A stretch of DNA of 64,000 bases from Leifsonia xyli (GTDB lineage Bacteria; Actinomycetota; Actinomycetes; Actinomycetales; Microbacteriaceae): assembly GCA_003243275.1 (NCBI GenBank), contig QFQR01000002.1:530187-594186 (forward strand), given 5' to 3'. Positions 34,510-42,721 of this stretch are shown here, piece by piece (the stretch's first letter is position 1; the number at the start of each line of letters is the position of its first letter). The position numbers and the translations under genes are program-made. The notes beneath the pieces are model-generated. The model made no database searches and had not been told where the DNA came from. It saw only the letters and a program-made list of their open reading frames with translations.

Positions 34510-35199
34510 GTGGCGGACACAGACGACGACGGCTTCATCGGCATGCCGCCTGGCATCTTCGACTCGGGCACCTTCAAGCTGCCGCCGAAGGCGGAACGGC
34601 CGCGCGTCGAGCGCGAGGAGATCGTGTTCGTGCCGACCGTGCCTGGAATGCCCGTTCCCGTGCCGGAGTCCGTGCAGGAGTCCGTGCCGGAGTCCGTGCC
34701 TGAGTCCGACGGGGAGCAGCAGGAGCCCGCCCCGACGCCGGTCTCCTACGAGACGCAGCGCGCGATCCCCGACCCGGGCGACTCGCCGTACGCGCAGCCG
34801 GTGGTGCCCGAGCCGGCCGCGGTGACGGCCGAGACGCCCGTCGTCGCGCCGCCGGCACCCGCATCCGCGTCTCCCGGCTGGACGCTCGTGCTCGCCGACG
34901 GAACCTCGGCGAGGGTGGACGGCGTGCTGCTCATCGGCCGCAACCCCGCCCCCTTCGACGCGTGGCCAGGGGCCGTGCTGCTGCCCGTCGACGACACGAC
35001 GCAGTCGGTCTCCAAGACCCACGCCGCCCTCGAGGTCGACGACTCCGGGCTCTGGGTGCACGACCTCGACTCCACGAACGGCGTCTGGGTGGTGCACGGC
35101 GACGACGTCACCGAGGTCGTGCCAGGGCGTCGGCTCGGCGTGCCCGCCGGATCCGGCATCGAGCTGGGCGACTACGTGCTCACCGTGCGGCACGGCTGA
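34510..35199 (+). CDS. FHA-domain protein (right end of the signalling/T7SS locus)
   Basis: A 229-residue soluble protein. An acidic, Pro-rich N-terminal half with a small repeat PESVQESVPESVPES is followed by an FHA domain with G143R144, S168KTH171 and S188TNG191. It is similar throughout the domain to the FHA protein at 10414-10953 (for example GWxLxLADG, VSKxHA, LDSTNGV). GTG 34510 is chosen because GGAGG lies 5 nt upstream; GTG 34504 overlaps that site. A TAGCCT hexamer at 34471-34476 may be its own -10 box. Confidence 0.87.
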   Translation: MADTDDDGFIGMPPGIFDSGTFKLPPKAERPRVEREEIVFVPTVPGMPVPVPESVQESVPESVPESDGEQQEPAPTPVSYETQRAIPDPGDSPYAQPVVPEPAAVTAETPVVAPPAPASASPGWTLVLADGTSARVDGVLLIGRNPAPFDAWPGAVLLPVDDTTQSVSKTHAALEVDDSGLWVHDLDSTNGVWVVHGDDVTEVVPGRRLGVPAGSGIELGDYVLTVRHG

Positions 35200-35241
35200 G
35201 ACCCGCACCCGGCCCCGACGGCAGCCCGCGCCGCGCGGTGA

Positions 35242-35247
35242 TATCCT
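35242..35247 (+). promoter_or_regulatory. Candidate -10 box for the leuCD leader
   Basis: TATCCT lies exactly 6 nt before the ATG of the leader peptide (35254), which would make that message leaderless. Confidence 0.55.
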
Positions 35248-35253
35248 CGGGGG

Positions 35254-35298
35254 ATGCTCGCTCGGCGCCTTCTCCTTCGTCGCCGCGACGAGGTCTAG
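35254..35298 (+). CDS. Leucine-rich leader peptide upstream of leuCD
   Basis: A 14-codon frame reading MLARRLLLRRRDEV, with four leucine codons (CTC, CTT, CTC, CTT), two of them the otherwise rare CTT. It ends at TAG 35296-35298 within a stem-loop. This is the plan of a leucine-sensing attenuator: ribosome stalling at Leu codons would change folding of the following hairpin. No IclR-type regulator of leuCD is seen upstream, where many actinobacteria have one. Five arginine codons are also present, so the signal might not be leucine alone. Confidence 0.6.
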   Translation: MLARRLLLRRRDEV

Positions 35299-35319
35299 CC
35301 CCGGCCTTCCTCGTCGCGG
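35283..35319 (+). promoter_or_regulatory. Attenuator-like hairpin before leuC
   Basis: Perfect 11-bp arms CCGCGACGAGG (35283-35293) and CCTCGTCGCGG (35309-35319) with a 15-nt loop. The left arm is within the end of the leader-peptide frame, so a translating ribosome would cover it. No U-rich tail follows. Confidence 0.6.
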
Positions 35320-35379
35320 AGTTCGCCCGTCCCCGAGGCGCTGCGGCCGATCCAGACCGATGAAGGAATCGAAACAGCT

Positions 35380-36837
35380 ATGAGCATCCAGGCCGAGCCC
35401 GCCATCTCGGCGGCCGAGACCATCCCCGCATCCCCCCGCACCCTCGCCGAGAAGGTGTGGGACGCGCACGTCGTCGCCAAGGGCGAGAACGGCGAACCCG
35501 ACCTCATCTACATCGACCTGCACCTCGTGCACGAGGTCACGAGCCCGCAGGCCTTCGATGGTCTGCGTCAGGCGGGTCGCCCGGTGCGCCGGCCCGATCT
35601 GACGATCGCGACCGAAGACCACAACACCCCCACCCTCGCGATCGACCGGCCCATCGCCGACCTCACGAGCCGCACCCAGATCGAGACGCTGCGCAAGAAC
35701 GCCGAGGAGTTCGGCATCCGCCTGCACTCGCTCGGCGACATCGAGCAGGGCATCGTTCACGTCGTCGGACCCCAGCTCGGCCTCACCATGCCGGGCATCA
35801 CGGTGGTCTGCGGCGACTCGCACACGAGCACCCACGGGGCCTTCGGCGCCATGGCCTTCGGCATCGGCACCTCCGAGGTCGAGCACGTCATGGCCACCCA
35901 GACCCTGCCGCTCAAGCCCTTCAAGACGATGGCCATCACGGTCGAGGGCGAGCTGCGGCCCGGCGTCACCGCGAAAGACATCATCCTCGCCGTCATCGCC
36001 CAGATCGGCACGGGAGGCGGGCAGGGCTACGTGCTCGAGTACCGCGGCAGCGCCATCCGCTCGCTCTCCATGGAGGGCCGCATGACGATCTGCAACATGT
36101 CGATCGAGGCGGGCGCCCGGGCCGGCATGGTCGCGCCCGACCAGATCACCTACGACTACGTGCAGGGCCGCCCGCACGCCCCCGAGGGTGCGGACTGGGA
36201 TGCCGCCGTCGCGTACTGGCAGACGCTCGCCACCGACGAGGGCGCCGTGTTCGACGCCGAGGTGTTCCTCGACGCGAACGAGCTCGAGCCCTTCGTGACC
36301 TGGGGCACCAACCCCGGTCAGGGCGTCTCGCTCTCGGATGTCGTGCCGAACCCCGAGCAGTACGCCGACCACAACGACCGCGCGGCGGCCGAACGCGCCC
36401 TCGAGTACATGGACCTCGAAGCGGGCACCCCGATGAAGGACATCCGGGTCGACGCGGTGTTCATGGGCTCCTGCACCAACTCGCGCATCGAGGACCTGCG
36501 CGCCTTCGCCTCCGTCATCCAGGGGCAGAAGAAGGCGGATGGCGTGCGCGTCATGGTCGTGCCGGGCTCGGCCCGCGTGCGCATCGAGGCGGAGGCCGAA
36601 GGCATCGACAAGATCGTCGAGGCCTTCGGGGCCGAGTGGCGCTTCGCCGGATGCTCGATGTGCCTCGGCATGAACCCCGACCAGCTGGCGCCGGGTGAGA
36701 GATGCGCCTCCACCTCGAACCGCAACTTCGAGGGGCGTCAGGGCAAGGGCGGTCGCACGCATCTCGTGTCGCCGCTCGTGGCCGCCGCCACCGCCATCCG
36801 CGGAACCCTCTCGAGCCCCTGGGACCTGGAGAACTGA
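35380..36837 (+). CDS. leuC: 3-isopropylmalate dehydratase large subunit
   Basis: A 485-residue aconitase-family subunit for leucine synthesis (2- to 3-isopropylmalate). The three [4Fe-4S] ligands are C365 (GSCTNSR), C425 and C428 (CSMC), and the active-site stretch GDSHTSTHGAFG is present. ATG 35380 is preceded by AAGGA at about 12 nt, rather far. A 7-codon frame (35360-35383) ends across this start and might couple translation. leuD follows after 1 bp. Confidence 0.97.
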   Translation: MSIQAEPAISAAETIPASPRTLAEKVWDAHVVAKGENGEPDLIYIDLHLVHEVTSPQAFDGLRQAGRPVRRPDLTIATEDHNTPTLAIDRPIADLTSRTQIETLRKNAEEFGIRLHSLGDIEQGIVHVVGPQLGLTMPGITVVCGDSHTSTHGAFGAMAFGIGTSEVEHVMATQTLPLKPFKTMAITVEGELRPGVTAKDIILAVIAQIGTGGGQGYVLEYRGSAIRSLSMEGRMTICNMSIEAGARAGMVAPDQITYDYVQGRPHAPEGADWDAAVAYWQTLATDEGAVFDAEVFLDANELEPFVTWGTNPGQGVSLSDVVPNPEQYADHNDRAAAERALEYMDLEAGTPMKDIRVDAVFMGSCTNSRIEDLRAFASVIQGQKKADGVRVMVVPGSARVRIEAEAEGIDKIVEAFGAEWRFAGCSMCLGMNPDQLAPGERCASTSNRNFEGRQGKGGRTHLVSPLVAAATAIRGTLSSPWDLEN

Positions 36838-36838
36838 C

Positions 36839-37435
36839 ATGGAGAAGATCACCACGATCGAGGGCGTCGCGGTTCCCTTCCGCCGCTCGAACGTCGACAC
36901 CGACCAGATCATCCCCGCGCAGTTCCTCAAGCGCGTCACCAAGACCGGGTTCGACGACGCGCTGTTCTCCTCGTGGCGCCAGGATCCCGACTTCATCCTC
37001 AACCAGAGCGCCTACCAGGGCGCCCGCATCCTCATCACCGGCCCCGACTTCGGCACCGGATCGAGCCGCGAGCACGCCGTCTGGGCGCTCCGCGACTTCG
37101 GCTTCCGTGCCGTCATCGCGCCGCGCTTCGGCGACATCTTCCGCGGCAACTCGGGCAAGCAGGGCCTGCTCACGGGCGTCGTCCCCGAGGAGACCGTCGA
37201 CCGGCTGTGGGCCGCGCTGGAGGCTCAGCCCGGGATGCACGCGAGCGTCGACCTGGTCGCCAAGACGGTCACCGTGGGCGAGCTCACGATGCCCTTCGAC
37301 ATCGACGACTACACTCGGTGGCGACTGTTGGAAGGGCTCGACGACATCGGCCTCACGCTGCGCAACGAAGCGCGGATCAGCGAGTTCGAGACCACCCGCG
37401 AGAGCTGGCGGCCCCGAACTCTCCCCGTCCGCTAG
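36839..37435 (+). CDS. leuD: 3-isopropylmalate dehydratase small subunit
   Basis: A 198-residue swivel-domain partner of LeuC. Family marks include NVDTDQIIPAQFL near the start and the substrate-recognition loop GTGSSREHAVWAL. Length is typical. ATG 36839 directly follows the leuC stop, so LeuC and LeuD are made together. The next gene, murA, starts 35 bp downstream and is probably read from the same message at least in part. Confidence 0.97.
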   Translation: MEKITTIEGVAVPFRRSNVDTDQIIPAQFLKRVTKTGFDDALFSSWRQDPDFILNQSAYQGARILITGPDFGTGSSREHAVWALRDFGFRAVIAPRFGDIFRGNSGKQGLLTGVVPEETVDRLWAALEAQPGMHASVDLVAKTVTVGELTMPFDIDDYTRWRLLEGLDDIGLTLRNEARISEFETTRESWRPRTLPVR

Positions 37436-37470
37436 CCCCACACGGCACCAGGCAAGGCAATAGGTAACAC

Positions 37471-38844
37471 GTGGATTCAGTCGCGATGAAGCTCGCGCGC
37501 GACGCCCAGAAGGCAGGAGCGCGCGTGGGACTCACCTCCGACACGATCACCATCGACGGCGGCAAGCCGCTCGTCGGCCGGATCGAGGTGCGCGGGGCCA
37601 AGAACCTCGCCACCAAGGCGATGGTCGCGGCGCTGCTCGGAGACACCCCGAGCCTGCTGCAGAACGTGCCGGAGATCAGCGACGTGCAGGTCGTCACCCG
37701 GATGCTCGGCGCCTACGGGGTCGCCGTCACGCAGCCCGCCGAAGGCGAGCTGCTGCTCGACCCGGCGAACGTCGAGAAGGCGCACTTCGCGCAGATCGAC
37801 GCGCTCGCGGGGTCCAGCCGCATCCCGATCCTGTTCTGCGGGCCGCTGCTGCACCGGCTCGGTGAGGCGCTCATCCCCGACCTCGGCGGCTGCCGCATCG
37901 GCGACCGGCCGATCGACTTCCACATGGACGCCCTGCGCGCCTTCGGGGCGATCGTCGACAAGAGCTACGAGGGCATCCGCATCACCGCCCCCGAGGGCTT
38001 GCGCGGCGCGCACATCGAGCTGCCCTACCCGAGCGTCGGGGCGACCGAGCAGGTGCTGCTGACCGCGGTGCGGGCGGACGGGGTGACCGAGCTCAAGAAC
38101 GCCGCGATCGAGCCCGAGATCATGGACCTCATCGCCATCCTGCAGAAGATGGGCGCCATCATCTCGGTCGAGCCCAACCGCACGATCTTCATCGAGGGCG
38201 TCGACAGTCTGCAGGGCTACACCCACCGCGCGATCTTCGACCGCAACGAGGTCGCGAGCTGGGCGTCCGCGGCGCTCGCCACCGACGGCGATATCTTCGT
38301 CGAGGGCGCCGCGCAGCAGGAGATGATGACCTTCCTCAACATCTTCCGCAAGGCGGGCGGCGGCTTCGACATCCAGGAGGACGGCATCCGCTTCTTCCGG
38401 GCGGGCGAGCTGAAGCCCGTCGTCGTCGAGACGGATGTGCACCCCGGCTTCATGACCGACTGGCAGCAGCCGCTCATCGTCGCGCTCACCCAGGCAGCAG
38501 GCACCTCGATGGTGCGCGAGACCGTCTACGAGAACCGGCTCGGCTTCACCCGGGCGCTCATCGAGATGGGGGCCGACATCGTCGTGCACGAGCGGGGTCT
38601 CGACTCGCCCACCTGGCGCGTGCCGCGCCGGCCGCTCGAACAGGTCGCGGTGATCACCGGTCCGACGCCGCTCCACGGCGCCGACGTCGAGGTTCCCGAC
38701 CTGCGGGGCGGCTTCAGCTACCTCATCGCGGCGCTCACCGCGCAGGGGCGCTCCACGGTGTCGAACGTCGGCATCATCGCCCGCGGCTACGAGCGCTTCG
38801 TCGAGAAGCTCGAACAGCTCGGCGCCGAGTTCACGATCGCCTGA
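37471..38844 (+). CDS. murA: UDP-N-acetylglucosamine 1-carboxyvinyltransferase
   Basis: A 457-residue EPSP-synthase-like enzyme for the first committed step of peptidoglycan synthesis. The catalytic loop GGCRIGDRP carries C141, so the enzyme should be fosfomycin-sensitive, unlike mycobacterial MurA with Asp at this place (inference from the family). The N-terminus is about 25 residues longer than in E. coli; GTG 37471 and ATG 37486 are both possible starts. The stop overlaps the plsC start as TGATG. Confidence 0.96.
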   Translation: MDSVAMKLARDAQKAGARVGLTSDTITIDGGKPLVGRIEVRGAKNLATKAMVAALLGDTPSLLQNVPEISDVQVVTRMLGAYGVAVTQPAEGELLLDPANVEKAHFAQIDALAGSSRIPILFCGPLLHRLGEALIPDLGGCRIGDRPIDFHMDALRAFGAIVDKSYEGIRITAPEGLRGAHIELPYPSVGATEQVLLTAVRADGVTELKNAAIEPEIMDLIAILQKMGAIISVEPNRTIFIEGVDSLQGYTHRAIFDRNEVASWASAALATDGDIFVEGAAQQEMMTFLNIFRKAGGGFDIQEDGIRFFRAGELKPVVVETDVHPGFMTDWQQPLIVALTQAAGTSMVRETVYENRLGFTRALIEMGADIVVHERGLDSPTWRVPRRPLEQVAVITGPTPLHGADVEVPDLRGGFSYLIAALTAQGRSTVSNVGIIARGYERFVEKLEQLGAEFTIA

Positions 38845-39602
38845 TGGCCGAGGCGCAGCCCTCACGCCGGAAGCGGGAGAAGACCTTCGGATGGCGGGTG
38901 CTCGCCGCCATCGTCGTCCCGTGGCTGCTGCTGCTGGCGCGCTACCGCATCCGCAACCCGGAGCTGCTGCCGAAGCAGGGCGCCTTCGTGCTCTCGCCCA
39001 ACCACTACTCGAACCTCGACCCGGTGACGACCGGCTACTACGTCTGGAAGCTCGGGCGGGTGCCGCGCTTCCTCGCGAAGGGCAGCCTGTTCCGGGTGCC
39101 GGTGGTCGGGTGGGTGCTGCGCCGGACGGGGCAGATCCCGGTGGAACGGCGGGGCTCGGGGCAGGGGCCTCAGCCGCTCGCCGCCGCCGCGAACCTCGTC
39201 GAGGACGGGCTCGCCGTCATCATCTACCCGGAGGGCACCCTCACCCGGGAGCCCGGGCTCTGGCCGATGCGCGGCAAGTCGGGGGCGGTGCGGATGGCGC
39301 TCGAGCACGATGTGCCGCTCATCCCGATGGCGCACTGGGGCGTGCAGCAGATCCTGCCGCGCTACTCGAAGAAGCTCAGCGTCTTTCCGCGCAAGAACGT
39401 CGAGGCGATCATCGGCGAGCCCGTCGACCTGTCGCGCTGGCGGGGCAAACCGATCACGCACGAGCTGCTCGCCGAGGCGACGGATGCCGTGATGGCCGAC
39501 ATCACGCGGCTGCTCGAGGAGCTGCGCGGCGAGTCCGCGCCGCTCGAGCGCTGGGACCCCTCCGCCCACGGGCAGACCGAGACGGGCCGCTTCGAGCACT
39601 GA
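38844..39602 (+). CDS. plsC: 1-acyl-sn-glycerol-3-phosphate acyltransferase
   Basis: A 252-residue membrane-associated acyltransferase that makes phosphatidic acid. The catalytic NHxxxxD motif is N53HYSNLD59 and the second family motif is YPEGTLTREPG; a hydrophobic segment near residues 15-32 anchors it. It is coupled to murA by a 1-bp overlap. The following gene on the other strand converges on it with 42 bp between stops; no terminator hairpin is obvious there. Confidence 0.95.
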   Translation: MAEAQPSRRKREKTFGWRVLAAIVVPWLLLLARYRIRNPELLPKQGAFVLSPNHYSNLDPVTTGYYVWKLGRVPRFLAKGSLFRVPVVGWVLRRTGQIPVERRGSGQGPQPLAAAANLVEDGLAVIIYPEGTLTREPGLWPMRGKSGAVRMALEHDVPLIPMAHWGVQQILPRYSKKLSVFPRKNVEAIIGEPVDLSRWRGKPITHELLAEATDAVMADITRLLEELRGESAPLERWDPSAHGQTETGRFEH

Positions 39603-39644
39603 GCGTCGAGCGCTGAGCGAGTCGTTCCCGTGGGGGCGTCGAGC

Positions 39645-40406
39645 TCACGGCGTCGCGGCGTGCGCCTCGTGCGCGAGCAGCGTCGCCGACACGACGGCCG
39701 AAGGCATCACCGCGATCTGACCACCCGGGATCAGGTAGAACAGGTGCACCGCGATCCCGAGGCCGAGCAGTCGCGGGCTGCGGGTGCGCAGCATCCGGGT
39801 GCGCTCGGCGCGGTCGAGGCCGCGCGCTTCGAGCGGCCGGGCGGTCAGTTCGAGCGCGACCAGGCGGCTCGCCACCAGGAAGCCGACGACGGGTGCCACG
39901 ACGCCGACGACCGGGATGAGGCCGATCACCCAGACGCCGAGGCCGAACACCACCCCCTGCGCCACGAGTCGCCCGGAGTCGCCCACCGTGCGCCAGAAGC
40001 CGGGCTCGCGGCCTTCGGGCACCCCGCCCGCGTGCTCCTCGACGGCGCGCCAGATCCGTTCGTAGATCGGCTCGCCGATCAGCAGGGTGACGGCGGTGAA
40101 GGCGAACCCGGTCAGCACGAGCGCGCCGGCCAGCAGGGCCAGGCCGAAGGTCAGCCGGAACGCCCAGCGAGCCCACTCCCACCAGCGCGTGGCGAAGGGC
40201 GTCAGCGCGTCGGTGAGGTTCGGCAGATTGATCGCGAGCACGACGAGCAGCACCGCGAACACGGCCGCGACGAAGATCGCCGGCACGAATCCGAGCGCCA
40301 TGAGCCCCGGACGGATGCGCCAGAACGCGAACCCGTGCCGGATCGAGCCGAAACCGCGGGCGACCTCGCCGATCCAGCGGCGGGCCGCATCCGTCCTGGC
40401 TCCCAT
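39645..40406 (-). CDS. EI24/CysZ-family membrane protein
   Basis: A 253-residue protein with four to five long hydrophobic segments and the EI24-type middle section (GEPIYERIW, LIPVVGVVAPVVGFLVASRL). CysZ members transport sulfate; actinobacterial members in this position are mostly uncharacterised. ATG 40406 lies 6 nt after the hexamer TAGGCT on the coding strand (40413-40418), pointing to a leaderless message. Confidence 0.82.
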   Translation of the reverse strand: MGARTDAARRWIGEVARGFGSIRHGFAFWRIRPGLMALGFVPAIFVAAVFAVLLVVLAINLPNLTDALTPFATRWWEWARWAFRLTFGLALLAGALVLTGFAFTAVTLLIGEPIYERIWRAVEEHAGGVPEGREPGFWRTVGDSGRLVAQGVVFGLGVWVIGLIPVVGVVAPVVGFLVASRLVALELTARPLEARGLDRAERTRMLRTRSPRLLGLGIAVHLFYLIPGGQIAVMPSAVVSATLLAHEAHAATP

Positions 40407-40412
40407 GACCCG

Positions 40413-40418
40413 AGCCTA
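40413..40418 (-). promoter_or_regulatory. Candidate -10 box of the EI24-like gene
   Basis: On the minus strand this reads TAGGCT, followed by 6 nt and the ATG at 40406. Confidence 0.5.
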
Positions 40419-40452
40419 CCGAGGCCTACCGGGGGCGAGCCCCGGCCCCCGC

Positions 40453-40547
40453 GGCCGCATCCCCCCTTCGCTGACCGGTCGGTTTCTGGCCCCATTTCTC
40501 GGTTTTGAGCCCAGAAACCGACCGGTCAGCGAAGGGGGGATGCGGCC
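40453..40547. repeat. Palindromic element, copy 2, with 37-bp perfect arms
   Basis: Arms at 40453-40489 and 40511-40547 are perfectly complementary over 37 bp around a 21-bp spacer. The core CTGACCGGTCGGTTTC is shared with copy 1. The right arm ends one base before the gpsA ATG and contains its AGGGGGG ribosome site. It lies between two divergent starts, so it cannot be a terminator for either gene. Confidence 0.92.
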
Positions 40548-41591
40548 ATGGGGGAGAATGGCCCGGTGAATGTCGACGAGGGCGCCGCGCCGCGCCGCGT
40601 GGCCGTGCTCGGTGCCGGCTCGTGGGGCACCACCTTCGCGAAGATCCTCGCCGACGGCGGATCCCGCGTCTCGATCTGGGCCCGCCGCCCCGAGGTGGCG
40701 CGCGAGATCATGCAATCGCACCGCAACTCCGACTACCTGCCCGGCATCAACCTGCCGCTCGGCCTCGCATCCTCCAGCCGCCTCCCCGATGTGCTCGAGG
40801 GCGCCACCCAGGTCTACCTCTCGGTGCCGAGCCAGTCGCTGCGCGAGAACCTGCGGATCGTGCGCGAGCTGATCCCCGACGACGTGCCCGTCGTGTCGCT
40901 CATGAAGGGCGTCGAGCGGGGCACCCGCTACCGGATGAGCGAGGTCATCGCCCAGGAGCTCGGCGTCGGCCCCGAGCGGATCGCGGTGGTCTCCGGTCCC
41001 AACCTCGCGCTCGAGATCGCCAAGGAGCAGCCGACCGCTGCGGTCGTGTCGTCCGCCAGCCTGGAGACCGCATCCGCCGTCGCCCTCGCCTCCCGCAACC
41101 CCTACTTCCGCTCCTTCGTCAACACGGATGTCGTGGGCACCGAGTTCGGCGGGGTGCTCAAGAACCTCATCGCGGTGGCCATCGGCATCGTCGACGGCGT
41201 CGGCTACGGCGAGAACACGAAGGCCTCGATCATCACCCGCGGCCTCGTCGAGATGACGGACTTCGCGGTCGCCTTCGGTGCGCTGCCCGAGACGATGAGC
41301 GGGCTCGCCGGGCTCGGCGACCTCATCGCCACCTGCGAATCACCGCTGTCACGCAACAACACCGCGGGTCGCCTGCTCGGCCAGGGCTACGCCTACCACG
41401 AGGTGATCGCGCAGATGAATCAGACGGCGGAGGGCATCGCCTCCGTCGCGCCCATCCTCGAGCTCGCCGCCTCGGTCGGCGTCGAGATGCCGATCGTCAG
41501 CCAGGTCGCCGAGGTGCTGGCGGGTACGCTGGAGCCGCGGGACATCGCCCCGCACCTCACCACCGACACCGACGTGCCGCAGGGCGAATGA
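40548..41591 (+). CDS. gpsA: Glycerol-3-phosphate dehydrogenase [NAD(P)+]
   Basis: A 347-residue enzyme that makes glycerol-3-phosphate for phospholipids. The nucleotide-binding motif GAGSWGT is at 22-28, and GVLKNLIAVAIGI with the catalytic lysine follows in the second half. ATG 40548 has AGGGGGG about 8 nt upstream, inside the palindromic element; GTG 40566 is an alternative. It sits in the conserved order plsC-gpsA-ddl. Confidence 0.96.
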   Translation: MGENGPVNVDEGAAPRRVAVLGAGSWGTTFAKILADGGSRVSIWARRPEVAREIMQSHRNSDYLPGINLPLGLASSSRLPDVLEGATQVYLSVPSQSLRENLRIVRELIPDDVPVVSLMKGVERGTRYRMSEVIAQELGVGPERIAVVSGPNLALEIAKEQPTAAVVSSASLETASAVALASRNPYFRSFVNTDVVGTEFGGVLKNLIAVAIGIVDGVGYGENTKASIITRGLVEMTDFAVAFGALPETMSGLAGLGDLIATCESPLSRNNTAGRLLGQGYAYHEVIAQMNQTAEGIASVAPILELAASVGVEMPIVSQVAEVLAGTLEPRDIAPHLTTDTDVPQGE

Positions 41592-41619
41592 CCCGCGACG
41601 TCCTCACCCCGGAGGCTTG

Positions 41620-42702
41620 ATGATCCGCGTCGCCCTGCTGTTCGGCGGACGCTCCAGCGAGCACGGCATCTCGTGCGCGACCGCGGCCGGCGTGCTGCAG
41701 GCGATCGACCGGGAGCGCTTCGAGGTGCTGCCGATCGGCATCACCCCGCTCGGGTCGTGGACCCTCCAGCCCGACGACCCCGAGCTCTTCGCGCTGCGCG
41801 CCGAGCTGCCGCAGGTGCGCGACAACGGCACCCGGGTGCGGCTTCCGGATGCGGCGGGCTCGCGCGAGCTGACCCTCGTGGCCGCCGACGGCACGGTGAG
41901 CTCGCTCGGCGAGGTGGACGTGTTCTTCCCGATCCTGCACGGCCGCTTCGGCGAGGACGGCACGGTGCAGGGCGAGCTCGAACTGCTCGGCCTCCCGTAC
42001 GTCGGCAACGGGGTGCTCGCCTCCGCGCTCGCGATGGACAAGCACATGACCAAGACCGTGCTCGAGGGCGCCGGCATCGAGGTCGCGCCGTGGGTGTCGC
42101 TCACCCGGGCGCGCTGGGACGGGCAGCGCGAGCTGTTCGAGCGCCGCATCCGCTCGCTCGGGCTCCCGGTGTTCGTGAAGCCGTCGCGGGCCGGATCGTC
42201 GGTCGGCGTCACGAAGGTCGCCGACTGGGCCGAGCTGGAGCCCGCCGTCGAGCTGGCCTTCGAGGAGGACGGCACGGTGCTCGTGGAGGCGGCGATCGTC
42301 GGCCGCGAGGTGGAGTGCGCGGTGCTCGAGGGGCGCGACGGCGCGGCCCCCCGGGTGAGCGTGGCGGGCGAGATCGTCGTGGTGGGGCGCGAGTTCTACG
42401 ACTTCGCCGCGAAGTACCTCGAACCGGATGCCGCCCGCCTGATCTGCCCCGCCGAGTTGCGCGAGGGGGAGTTGCGCGAGATGCAGCGGGTGGCCGCGCA
42501 GGCCTTCGAGGCGATCGGCGGCGCGGGGCTCGCGCGCGTCGACTTCTTCTTCGACGGCACGCGCTTCGTCGTCAACGAGATCAACACGATGCCCGGTTTC
42601 ACGCCGATCTCGATGTTCCCGAGCTGCTGGCAGGCGAGCGGGGTGGCGTATCCGGAGCTCATCACCGAGCTCATCGAGTTGGGGCTCGCCGCGCGCCGCT
42701 AG
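41620..42702 (+). CDS. ddl: D-alanine--D-alanine ligase
   Basis: A 360-residue ATP-grasp ligase for peptidoglycan precursor synthesis. The N-terminal LFGGRSSEHGIS and the C-terminal NEINTMPGFTPIS motifs are intact. ATG 41620 lies 4 nt after GGAGG; an in-frame TTG directly before it is not needed. It follows gpsA by 28 bp. A convergent lipoprotein gene ends 19 bp downstream. Confidence 0.96.
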   Translation: MIRVALLFGGRSSEHGISCATAAGVLQAIDRERFEVLPIGITPLGSWTLQPDDPELFALRAELPQVRDNGTRVRLPDAAGSRELTLVAADGTVSSLGEVDVFFPILHGRFGEDGTVQGELELLGLPYVGNGVLASALAMDKHMTKTVLEGAGIEVAPWVSLTRARWDGQRELFERRIRSLGLPVFVKPSRAGSSVGVTKVADWAELEPAVELAFEEDGTVLVEAAIVGREVECAVLEGRDGAAPRVSVAGEIVVVGREFYDFAAKYLEPDAARLICPAELREGELREMQRVAAQAFEAIGGAGLARVDFFFDGTRFVVNEINTMPGFTPISMFPSCWQASGVAYPELITELIELGLAARR

Positions 42703-42721
42703 CCCGGGAGCGCCCGCCCCC

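Noticed and set aside
35360..35383. Seven-codon frame MKESKQL ending across the leuC start
   Set aside because: Too short to judge alone; could be chance. Mentioned under leuC but not listed as a gene.
40453..40547. Terminal inverted repeats of an insertion sequence
   Set aside because: Only 21 bp lie between the arms; no transposase or remnant is present nearby. It can at most be a non-autonomous element.
41617..41619. TTG as start of ddl
   Set aside because: ATG follows immediately at 41620 with a better distance to GGAGG.
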